Assembly: GCF_025352645.1 (NCBI RefSeq)
Contig: NZ_JANXSO010000023.1
Location: 1-64,000, forward strand
Reading direction: 5' to 3'
Origin: Iodobacter sp.
GTDB taxonomy: Bacteria; Pseudomonadota; Gammaproteobacteria; Burkholderiales; Chitinibacteraceae
Length of the DNA: 64,000 bases
Shown here: in pieces, positions 44,040 to 51,483 of the stretch
How the letters are laid out: each line of letters begins with the position of its first letter
Numbering within the stretch: the first letter of the stretch is position 1
Program-made: the position numbers and the translations under genes
The notes under the pieces: model-generated
The model's database searches: none
What the model was told of the DNA's origin: nothing
Seen by the model: only the letters and a program-made list of their open reading frames with translations

Positions 44040-46112
44040 ATGTCCAATTCTGTATCTCAAACACTGCTCATAGAAATTTTTACCGAAGAATTGCCACCTA
44101 AAGCACTGCCTAAATTGGGCGCTGTATTTGCTAGTGGTATTTTTGATGAATTAGCCAAATTGGGTTTTGTCGCCAAAGACGCCGAAGTGGAATCCTTTGC
44201 TAGCCCACGCAGGCTGGCGGTATCGATCTCCAATGTGCTGGCGGTGCAGCCCGATCAAGCCATTGAGCGCCGCGGCCCTGCCGTGGCTTCTGGCTTTAAA
44301 GATGGCGTGCCAACCCCTGCCTTAGCAGGCTTTGCACGTAGCTGCGGTGTGGATGTGGCGCAATTGGCGCAAGGCTCAGATGGTAAGCAAGATGTCTTTG
44401 TCTTTTCCTCGGTCAAAGCTGGTGAAGCCTTGGTTAAAGTGCTTTCGGCGATTATCGCCGCCACACTTAAAAAACTGCCTGCACCTAAAATGATGCGTTG
44501 GGGCGATAGGGACGGCCAATTTATTCGCCCAGTGCATGGCCTAGTGGTGCTGCATGGTAGTGAAGTTATTCCTGCCCAGTTCTTGCACCTAGAAGCCGGC
44601 CGTAGCACGCTGGGGCATCGCTTTTTATCCACAGAAGCCATTGAGCTGGCTAATGCGGATGAATACGCCGCCCGTTTGTTTGATGATGGCTTTGTTGAAG
44701 CGAGCTTTGATGCCCGCCGTGCCTTGATTGCAGATCAGCTTAGCAATGCCTGCCTAGAGTTAAATGCACAAATCGCACCATCTGATGGCCTACTGGATGA
44801 AGTCACTGCGCTGGTGGAATGGCCTGTGGTCTACACCGGCAACTTTGATGAAAAATTCTTAGCTGTGCCACAGGAATGCTTGATTTTATCTATGCAGCAG
44901 CATCAAAAATACTTCCCGTTGCTGGATCAAAACGGCAAGCTACTGCCTAAGTTCTTGGTGGTTTCTAACTTAGAAACAGCCGATCCTAGCCATATTATTC
45001 ATGGCAATGAGCGGGTATTGCGCGCACGTTTATCCGATGCTGAGTTCTTTTTTGAACAAGATAAAAAGAAAAAGCTGGATTCCCGTGTGCCGCAATTGGC
45101 CAATGTGGTTTATCACAACAAAATTGGTAGCCAGCTCGAGCGTGTTGAACGTCTACAAAGCATTGCTGGTGCAATTGCCTTAAAACTGAACGCCAATGTG
45201 GCCGATTGCAAGCGTGCCGCTTATCTAGCCAAGGCTGATTTGATTGCGGATATGGTGGGTGAATTTCCTGAGCTGCAAGGCGTAATGGGCATGTATTACG
45301 CCCGTATTGATGGCGAAAACGAAGCCGTTGCTGCCGCAATTGAAGGGCATTACCACCCACGCTTTGCGGGCGATAGCTTGCCGGTGGGGGCTGTAGCACA
45401 AGCCGTTTCTCTAGCTGATAAGCTGGAATCCATTGTGGGAATTTACGGCATTGGCCTGATTCCAACAGGGGATAAAGACCCATTTGCCTTACGCCGTGCC
45501 GCACTGGGCGTATTGCGTATGGTGCTGGATCTACCGTTGGATCTAAAAGAGCTGCTAAGCATGACCGCCGCTAGCTTCCCTGACGGCGTAGTGGCAGAGG
45601 GCACGGTAGAAGGCGTGTACGGCTTTATGCTGGATCGCCTTAAAAACTACCTCGCTGCAGATTACCCCGCTGCGGATATTGACGCGGTGTTGGCGCTGAA
45701 ACCAACGCTCTTAAATGAGATGGTGATTCGCTTGCAAGCGGTAGCGGCATTTAAAGCGTTGCCAGAAGCCACCGCCTTGGCTGCGGCCAATAAACGTATT
45801 CGTAATATTCTGAAGAAGGTCGAAGGCGATTTGCCTGAGCTGAATGCCGCCTTGCTGAGTGATGCCGCTGAAATTGCATTGCACGCCGAGCTATTAAAGC
45901 TGCAGCCTGTGGTGAGCCGTGCTTTAGCTAGCCAAGACTTTACTGGCGCATTGAAAGCGCTGAGTGCTTTAAAAGAGCCAGTCGATGCTTTCTTTGATTC
46001 GGTCATGGTGATGAGCGATGACCTAGCCGTACGCGGTAATCGCCAAGCCCTGCTCGCTGCTTTGGCAAGTCTGATGAATCGAGTTGCAGAGCTGTCTTTA
46101 TTGGCTGAGTAA
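44040..46112 (+). CDS. glyS: Glycine--tRNA ligase beta subunit
   Basis: This 690-residue beta subunit begins SQTLLIEIFTEELPPKALPKLG. It has FASPRRLAVSISNV, the KMMRWGDRDGQFIRPVHGLVVLHG segment, VPQECLILSMQQHQKYFPLLD and the HD-domain-like region with GDKDPFALRRAALGVLRM, which binds tRNA together with the C-terminal anticodon-binding part. The ATG at 44040 gives the family N-terminus; the open frame runs to 43983 but encodes unlike residues. It lies 180 nt after the lipoprotein gene. A 12-bp palindromic repeat follows the stop. Confidence 0.97.
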   Translation: MSNSVSQTLLIEIFTEELPPKALPKLGAVFASGIFDELAKLGFVAKDAEVESFASPRRLAVSISNVLAVQPDQAIERRGPAVASGFKDGVPTPALAGFARSCGVDVAQLAQGSDGKQDVFVFSSVKAGEALVKVLSAIIAATLKKLPAPKMMRWGDRDGQFIRPVHGLVVLHGSEVIPAQFLHLEAGRSTLGHRFLSTEAIELANADEYAARLFDDGFVEASFDARRALIADQLSNACLELNAQIAPSDGLLDEVTALVEWPVVYTGNFDEKFLAVPQECLILSMQQHQKYFPLLDQNGKLLPKFLVVSNLETADPSHIIHGNERVLRARLSDAEFFFEQDKKKKLDSRVPQLANVVYHNKIGSQLERVERLQSIAGAIALKLNANVADCKRAAYLAKADLIADMVGEFPELQGVMGMYYARIDGENEAVAAAIEGHYHPRFAGDSLPVGAVAQAVSLADKLESIVGIYGIGLIPTGDKDPFALRRAALGVLRMVLDLPLDLKELLSMTAASFPDGVVAEGTVEGVYGFMLDRLKNYLAADYPAADIDAVLALKPTLLNEMVIRLQAVAAFKALPEATALAAANKRIRNILKKVEGDLPELNAALLSDAAEIALHAELLKLQPVVSRALASQDFTGALKALSALKEPVDAFFDSVMVMSDDLAVRGNRQALLAALASLMNRVAELSLLAE

Positions 46113-46121
46113 AAAACAATG

Positions 46122-46151
46122 TAGGGTGGGCACAAAGACGTGCCCACCCTA
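46122..46151. repeat. Short GTAGGGTGGGCAC hairpin after glyS
   Basis: Perfect 12-bp arms TAGGGTGGGCAC and GTGCCCACCCTA with a 6-nt loop, 9 nt after the glyS stop and 29 nt before gmhB. It is the minimal form of the dispersed palindrome and may act as an mRNA-stabilising or weak terminating hairpin. Confidence 0.75.
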
Positions 46152-46180
46152 AGCTTGTTAGATGAAAAACGGAGTCGCGT

Positions 46181-46729
46181 ATGAAGTTATTGATTCTCGA
46201 CCGCGACGGCGTAATCAATGAAGATAGCCCTGACTATATCAAGACACCGGAAGAGTGGATTCCCGTTGCTGGCAGTTTAGAGGCGATTGGCGAATTATCC
46301 CGTTCGGGCTGGACGATTGTCGTGGCCACCAATCAAAGCGCAATTGGCCGCAAGATGATTAGCGTGGATGCCTTGAACCGCATTCATGCCAAGATGCATC
46401 GTGCCATTGCCGAGCAGGGTGGGCATATTGATGCGGTGTTTTTTTGCCCTCATGCACCGGACGCTGCATGCGTTTGTCGTAAACCTAATCCAGGCATGCT
46501 CTTAGATATCTCTAGCCGCTTCCATGTGCCGAGCGCGCAATTGGTGATGGTGGGCGATTCGCTACGTGATTTGCAAGCCATTGCGGCTGTGGGTGGCAAG
46601 CCTGTTTTGGTGCGCACTGGGAATGGCATTAAAACTGAACGAAAAGGTCTGCTGCCCGATGGTACGCAGATATTTGACGATTTGGCGGCCTTTGCCGCGC
46701 ATTTATTGGCCCCTGAAGGTGTGGATTAA
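46181..46729 (+). CDS. gmhB: D-glycero-beta-D-manno-heptose-1,7-bisphosphate 7-phosphatase
   Basis: This 182-residue HAD phosphatase acts in ADP-heptose synthesis for lipopolysaccharide inner core. The motif I start LLILDRDGVINEDS (DxD nucleophile), the VVATNQSAIGR motif II, and the zinc-binding loop CPHAPDAACVCRKPNPGML with four cysteine/histidine ligands are diagnostic of GmhB. The GDSLRDLQAI motif closes the active site. CGGAG before the ATG fixes the start. plsC begins at the next base after the stop, so the two are translationally coupled. Confidence 0.95.
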   Translation: MKLLILDRDGVINEDSPDYIKTPEEWIPVAGSLEAIGELSRSGWTIVVATNQSAIGRKMISVDALNRIHAKMHRAIAEQGGHIDAVFFCPHAPDAACVCRKPNPGMLLDISSRFHVPSAQLVMVGDSLRDLQAIAAVGGKPVLVRTGNGIKTERKGLLPDGTQIFDDLAAFAAHLLAPEGVD

Positions 46730-47464
46730 ATGATTTGGTTGCGCTCCATTTTGTACTGGTTAGCTGTGCCTATAGTAACTCCGATTTTTTGTGTAATTGC
46801 GATCCTCATTCTGCCGCTTCCACCTATGCTGCGTTACCGCATTATTCGTGGCTGGTCATGGATTATGCTCAAATGGCTTAAATTTACCTGTGGCCTGACT
46901 TACCGTGTGGAGGGCCTTGAAAACCTGCCTGCCAACCCCGCCGTTGTGATGAGTAAACACCAATCGGCTTGGGAAACGCTGGCGCTGCAGCATGTGTTTC
47001 CACCGCAAGTTTGGGTGTTAAAAAAAGAGCTATTAAAGCTACCGATTTTTGGCTGGGGCTTGGCTACTTTATCGCCAATTGCGATAGATCGCTCTAACCG
47101 TGCCGAGGCGCAGAAGCAGTTAATTTCTCAAGGTAAAGATCGCTTAGCTAAGGGTTTTTGGATTGTGATTTTCCCTGAAGGCACGCGTGTACCATCCGGT
47201 GCTTATAAGCCTTATAAACAAGGTGGGGCGCGTTTGGCGCTGGATTTAGAAGTACCGATTGTGCCGGTTGCGCATAATTCGGGTGAGTATTGGCCGCGCA
47301 ATTCCTTTTTAAAATGGCCAGGCGAAATTGTGATGGTGGTGGGTAAGCCGATAGATCCTGCAGGACGCAGCCCGCAAGATGTCACCCAAGAGGTTGAAAA
47401 CTGGATTGAGGGTGAAATCCAGCGTTTTGGTGGTGTTGGCCCCTGTTATGCGCCCAAAAAATGA
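46730..47464 (+). CDS. plsC: 1-acyl-sn-glycerol-3-phosphate acyltransferase
   Basis: This 244-residue inner-membrane enzyme transfers the second acyl chain to make phosphatidic acid. An N-terminal hydrophobic segment (~5-30) is followed by motif I KHQSAWET, a HX4E variant of HX4D seen in many beta-proteobacterial homologues. Then come SPIAIDRSNR, motif III FPEGTRVPSG and motif IV VPIVPVAHNSG. The start abuts the gmhB stop. The downstream metallopeptidase gene overlaps its end by 17 nt, giving a gmhB-plsC-ygjP-like unit. Confidence 0.93.
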   Translation: MIWLRSILYWLAVPIVTPIFCVIAILILPLPPMLRYRIIRGWSWIMLKWLKFTCGLTYRVEGLENLPANPAVVMSKHQSAWETLALQHVFPPQVWVLKKELLKLPIFGWGLATLSPIAIDRSNRAEAQKQLISQGKDRLAKGFWIVIFPEGTRVPSGAYKPYKQGGARLALDLEVPIVPVAHNSGEYWPRNSFLKWPGEIVMVVGKPIDPAGRSPQDVTQEVENWIEGEIQRFGGVGPCYAPKK

Positions 47465-48134
47465 AGCCTATTTATTGCGGCTGGCCGATCAAGAAATCGC
47501 TTATCAAATAGAGCGTAGCAGCCGTCGCCGCTCCATTGGCCTGAAAATCACCGCCGCTGGGCTGACGATCGTTTTGCCTGCACGCGCTCCAATCAAAGAA
47601 GCTGAGCGGGCTATTCAAAGTAAATTAAAGTGGATATTAGCCAAGCTGGCGCAACCTATGCCCGCCGTTGTGGCCTTGGCGGCGGGAAGTAGCGTGCTGT
47701 GGCAGGGCCAAGCTAAGTTTGTGCAGCTGGCTGCGGGTAGGACACGACTAGAAGCAGAAATTTTATACGTTTCTGAGTTGATCCCCCTTCCAACTGCGCT
47801 TACTCGCTTTTATCAGCGCAGCGCTAAAGCCTATTTTTTACAGAGACTCGGCTTTTGGAGCGAGCAGATGGGCTTGCAGCCAAGGCAGTTATTTTTAAGC
47901 TCGGCCAAAAGCCGCTGGGGGAGTTGTACTGCTTTAGGTGATATTCGGCTGAACTGGCGCTTAATGCAGGCCCCGCCGCAGGTGATTGATTATGTGGTGA
48001 TCCACGAGCTAGCGCATTTGGCTGAGCTTAACCACTCCTCTCGGTTCTGGGCCATTGTTGCAGCAGCATGCCCAGATTGGAAAACGCAGCGGCTTTGGCT
48101 CAAACAAAATGGCGCGCTGCTGTTTGCGTGGTAA
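47448..48134 (+). CDS. YgjP/M48-type zinc metallopeptidase-like protein (DUF45)
   Basis: This protein has 228 residues from the ATG at 47448 (MRPKNEAYLLRLADQEIAY), which lies inside plsC; the frame opens earlier at 47379. The N-terminal half is a beta-rich DUF45 region with RRSIGLKITAAGLTIVLPA. The C-terminal half has SAKSRWGSCTALGDIRLNWRL and the zinc site HELAHLAELNHSSRFW (HExxH plus a later His). E. coli YgjP is the nearest named relative; its substrate is not settled. Overlap with plsC suggests co-translation. Confidence 0.88.
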   Translation: MRPKNEAYLLRLADQEIAYQIERSSRRRSIGLKITAAGLTIVLPARAPIKEAERAIQSKLKWILAKLAQPMPAVVALAAGSSVLWQGQAKFVQLAAGRTRLEAEILYVSELIPLPTALTRFYQRSAKAYFLQRLGFWSEQMGLQPRQLFLSSAKSRWGSCTALGDIRLNWRLMQAPPQVIDYVVIHELAHLAELNHSSRFWAIVAAACPDWKTQRLWLKQNGALLFAW

Positions 48135-48217
48135 GCGCCACTCTCTACTCTCTGCAAATAGGTTGTACGTATAAGTAATCCTGATTGTGTCTCTTGCTCA
48201 ATCTCATTATAAATATC

Positions 48218-48277
48218 GTAGGGCGGGTGAAACCCGTGTGTTGATTCAGCCTTGCTCGCGGGTTTCACCCGCCCTAC
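48218..48277. repeat. GTAGGGCGGG palindromic repeat
   Basis: Perfect 18-bp arms (48218-48235 and 48260-48277) with a 24-nt centre. It lies in the tail-to-tail gap 48135-48473, which otherwise shows nothing that I can name. Confidence 0.85.
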
Positions 48278-48473
48278 ATATTCCAAAACCAAGCCAAGCA
48301 CTCAAGAAACCCATCTATACAGAGCCCATTGAGCAAGAGACATAATCAAGTAAGTAATTGTTGGACGCACAAAGGCATACGTCTAGCCAATGGGGAATGA
48401 CAACGCGTCATCTGTTTGTGCTTTATGTGTTTTTCGTGGACTAGTCATTTTACTGCGTAACATCAGTAAGCAA

Positions 48474-49928
48474 TCACTCGCAATCCGCCAAAGCATGATT
48501 CAACGCCGCTCTGGCATAGATGATGGTTTCGCTGGCAGTTAACCCGATCCCGCCTAGATTTTCCCTGTACCAGTTATCTGCGGCTTTGCCGTGTAGCCAA
48601 CAGCCGCTTTGTACTGCCGCCAATGGCGCTAGGCCCTGTGCGATGAGTGCGGCGATGATGCCGGATAACACATCGCCTTGGCCTGCACTGGCAAGGGCGG
48701 CATTGCCGCTACCGTTGATGCTCCACGCTTGCCCATCTGCACAGATTGATCCCGCTCCTTTGAGCAGCACTGTGGCGTGATAACGCTTGGCAATGGCTTG
48801 AGCTGCTTCTATGCGATTGGTTTGTACCGCTATGGTGCTGGTTTGCAGCAGCCTTGCCGCCTCGGCTGGGTGTGGGGTAAGAATGGTGGTGGCAGTACGC
48901 TGAGTGATCGTCGCAGCCTGCTGACTTGAGCTTGCCAGTAGATTAAGCGCATCTGCGTCTAGTAGCAGTGGCAGCGGACTAGCAATGCTTTGCTGCACGA
49001 GTGCCATCGCCTCTTGGCTTGTGCCAAGCCCTGGGCCAATTACTAGCATGCTGAGTGCGGGGTGTTGTAGCGCTTCTGCTGCAGAATGCAGCATAAGCTC
49101 GGGTTGTGTGGGGTCGACGCTCAATACTTTATCGAGTAAGCCAAGCACTACTCTGCCTGCGCCTAATTTTAAGGCGGCGCGGCCAGCGAGCAGCGTGGCC
49201 CCAACCATCCCTGTTGCACCACCAATAATCCCAACTGTGCCGTAACTGCCTTTATGGCTATCGGCTTTGCGCAGTAAATTGGCAATGGTGCTGGGTGCTG
49301 TGCTTTGTAAATAGCCATCTGGCTCAGGGTAGCAAGACTGGGGTATTTGTAAATCTAGCAGGTGGATGTCACCGCAGGCATTACAGCCTTGGCCGGTAAA
49401 TTGGCCAGGTTTATGCGCCATAAAACTGAGCGTGTGATTGGCTTGAACTGGGCTGCCTGTGCCGCTATCGCTGATTAATCCACTGGGAGTATCCAAAGCA
49501 ATAACAGGGCAGGCCAGCGCCTGCAGTTCTTGGATTATTTGGCTATCGCGGGCAGATAGCGCGCGATTTAGCCCTATACCATAGAGGCCATCAATGGCTA
49601 AATCGGCATGTAGAGGGGTATGGTTTTGGGTTTGTCCGCCGCAGGCCAACCATTCGGCCAAAGCCTGCTGTGCGCCGGGCGGTACTGCTGGCGCACTAAG
49701 TCGTAAAAAAATATTTTTACCGGCAAGATGTAGCTGTTTTGCGGCGAGTAAAGCATCGCCGCCATTATTGCCTGGGCCTGCCAATACATAGATATTTTGC
49801 GCATTGGGGTAATGTTTCAGCACCCATGCCGCGCTGGTTTTGCCCGCTCTTTGCATGAGCGATAAGCTGGCCGCAGCGATTTCGATTTGCCTTAAGCCAT
49901 GGCTAAAAAAGAGCGGGATGTTTTTCAT
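48474..49928 (-). CDS. nnrDE: Bifunctional NAD(P)H-hydrate epimerase / ADP-dependent dehydratase
   Basis: This 484-residue fusion repairs hydrated NAD(P)H. The N-terminal epimerase (~1-210) has IYVLAGPGNNGGDALLAAK and a YGIGLNR..ALDTPSGL substrate pocket. The C-terminal ribokinase-like dehydratase (~225-484) has GSYGTVGIIGGATGM, VIGPGLGTS, ILTPHPAEAARLL and the catalytic SAGQGDVLSGIIAALIAQG. The fused order is that of E. coli Nnr (YjeF). Its ATG overlaps the stop of the PilZ gene by four bases. Confidence 0.93.
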   Translation of the reverse strand: MKNIPLFFSHGLRQIEIAAASLSLMQRAGKTSAAWVLKHYPNAQNIYVLAGPGNNGGDALLAAKQLHLAGKNIFLRLSAPAVPPGAQQALAEWLACGGQTQNHTPLHADLAIDGLYGIGLNRALSARDSQIIQELQALACPVIALDTPSGLISDSGTGSPVQANHTLSFMAHKPGQFTGQGCNACGDIHLLDLQIPQSCYPEPDGYLQSTAPSTIANLLRKADSHKGSYGTVGIIGGATGMVGATLLAGRAALKLGAGRVVLGLLDKVLSVDPTQPELMLHSAAEALQHPALSMLVIGPGLGTSQEAMALVQQSIASPLPLLLDADALNLLASSSQQAATITQRTATTILTPHPAEAARLLQTSTIAVQTNRIEAAQAIAKRYHATVLLKGAGSICADGQAWSINGSGNAALASAGQGDVLSGIIAALIAQGLAPLAAVQSGCWLHGKAADNWYRENLGGIGLTASETIIYARAALNHALADCE

Positions 49929-50668
49929 TCGCGGGAGATCCTTTGGCGTTCAATCTTATTAATAAAACGCTGGATCTGCGTTTGCATTTTTCCTGATAAA
50001 TCAAAGAAACGGCAACCTACGCGCTGGGTTTTAATCCCGTTTTTAAGTGTTACATCAATCACAATGCATATCTGCATATCGATCTCAATCAGTCCAACGT
50101 CAAGTAGTTGAATTCGACAATTGTGCAAGGTATCTCCAACCACCATGGGTAGATCGGGAGACACTCCCAGTAAACTTAAACCGCCTAAGCTAATGTCCGT
50201 GACCGATAATTCGGTGTGACCGCCATTGGCTAAGGGGATGGTGCAGTCCATTCTTTGTGACATTGGAATATCTAGGCGATAAAAATCTCGTCTTTGCATT
50301 CGCAATGTTTGTACAGGGCCTGAACTACGGATTGCGGTTCGGCCCTCAAAGAGAACTTGCTGGGCATTAGGTAGCTCGAATTGAATTTTTACTTTATTCA
50401 CCACACCCACAAGAAAAATGCGATTTTCTTTAGTCAGGGCGTCGTTGGTTCTGCTGTCATTACTACCGTCAAACAACAGGCCTTGATCATCAATAGCCAG
50501 TAAGGTGCTGATTGCAAAAGGCTCACGCTTACCTGCAGGGTACAGGCAAATAATCTCACCTTTCTCTAGTAATTGGCTAAGTAGGTATTTGATTTCGATG
50601 CTAGAGGTAACTAGATAAGGCCCTGGGTCAGAAACAAAGACCGGCTCTAGTGTTGGGGGTTGTTGCAT
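49925..50668 (-). CDS. YcgR-like flagellar brake protein (PilZ domain)
   Basis: This protein has about 247 residues from the ATG at 50668 (MQQPPTLEPVF); a GTG ten codons earlier (50698) is also possible. The N-terminal YcgR domain (~30-125) is followed by a PilZ domain with the c-di-GMP motif RMQRRDFYR and the later DISLGGLSLLG (D/NxSxxG). Such proteins slow flagellar rotation when c-di-GMP is high. No flagellar genes are in the window. It is co-transcribed with nnrDE through a 4-nt overlap, which is probably not functional linkage. Confidence 0.87.
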   Translation of the reverse strand: MQQPPTLEPVFVSDPGPYLVTSSIEIKYLLSQLLEKGEIICLYPAGKREPFAISTLLAIDDQGLLFDGSNDSRTNDALTKENRIFLVGVVNKVKIQFELPNAQQVLFEGRTAIRSSGPVQTLRMQRRDFYRLDIPMSQRMDCTIPLANGGHTELSVTDISLGGLSLLGVSPDLPMVVGDTLHNCRIQLLDVGLIEIDMQICIVIDVTLKNGIKTQRVGCRFFDLSGKMQTQIQRFINKIERQRISRE

Positions 50669-50801
50669 TGTGTAATCAGCAAATAAGAGATAAGCCACTT
50701 TATATCATTGGTGGCGGTTTAATCCTAGGATATACGCGTTGCTACTTAGTTATGGCTAGGGGCTATTGATGTTTAATTTGTCATTTATAAATATAGGCTG
50801 A

Positions 50802-51392
50802 TTAAATAACCATGCCATTAAAGGAGAGTAATGTTTCTAGCTCATCAAGGCGCATTCTTTCTTCTTTAATTCTTTCTGCGGCTCTTGGTTTTACATGCAA
50901 ACTAACCTGAGTATTGTCATACCAAAAAGAAAGTGAAGGATAATCAGCGAGTTGGCGGCCATTAGCGGCGGGGAGAAGGTCGTAAGCGATGTGCTGATTG
51001 AGTAGAAAAATCTCTGCAGATTTAGGGTCATCTAAAAATAGCAGCAAATTAATATCAGAATTGGGACCCGCCACGCCAGAGAGTACAGATCCCGCTAGAT
51101 AAGGATGAAATTGCGCCAAGATACGCATGATTTTGAGTGCTTTGAGCCGTAAATGATTCAGGCTATCGTCGTGTTCAGGCTGATAAACCGCTCGATAGCT
51201 GGCTAAAGCGATTTCAATTTCTTGATTGGAGGGCATCATTCGCCCTTCACTAATCCCAAGTTGCTTCGCGGCTTTTTTCTTGGCTAAGGCAAAATCATGC
51301 AAGTGATCTTCAGCAATTAAGCGTGCGGCACGTTCACAAATCTGTGCGCGTAAATGGGCATACTGGTGGTCGAGAACGTGTGGCTTGCTCAT
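50802..51392 (-). CDS. Uncharacterised protein with nucleotidyltransferase-like core
   Basis: This protein has 196 residues. A helical N-terminus (~1-90) with several acidic and Arg-rich helices precedes AGSVLSGVAGPNSDINLLLF (about 108-127). This segment resembles the GSxxxGxxxxxSDxD core of MNT-type nucleotidyltransferases, but the second metal ligand is Asn instead of Asp. A late strand, SLHVKPRAAERIKEERM, ends the domain. Catalysis is doubtful from sequence. It is upstream of the PilZ gene on the same strand and downstream of mrcA, separated from mrcA by a hairpin. Confidence 0.6.
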   Translation of the reverse strand: MSKPHVLDHQYAHLRAQICERAARLIAEDHLHDFALAKKKAAKQLGISEGRMMPSNQEIEIALASYRAVYQPEHDDSLNHLRLKALKIMRILAQFHPYLAGSVLSGVAGPNSDINLLLFLDDPKSAEIFLLNQHIAYDLLPAANGRQLADYPSLSFWYDNTQVSLHVKPRAAERIKEERMRLDELETLLSFNGMVI

Positions 51393-51432
51393 GATTAGGC
51401 ACCCCTAAAAGAGTACTCCTTTATCTCGCTAT

Positions 51433-51465
51433 GAGGGTGGGCCAAGTAGTGCTCAGCCCACCCTC
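51433..51465 (-). terminator. Hairpin after mrcA
   Basis: Perfect 10-bp arms GAGGGTGGGC and GCCCACCCTC with a 13-nt loop, 18 nt after the mrcA stop. It is a relative of the GTAGGGTGGG palindromes. No U-run on the minus strand. Confidence 0.5.
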
Positions 51466-51483
51466 ACCTTATGCGTTGCAATC

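Noticed and set aside
439-48277. CRISPR array formed by the recurring palindromes
   Set aside because: Copies are kilobases apart, not regularly spaced, and no cas genes are present.
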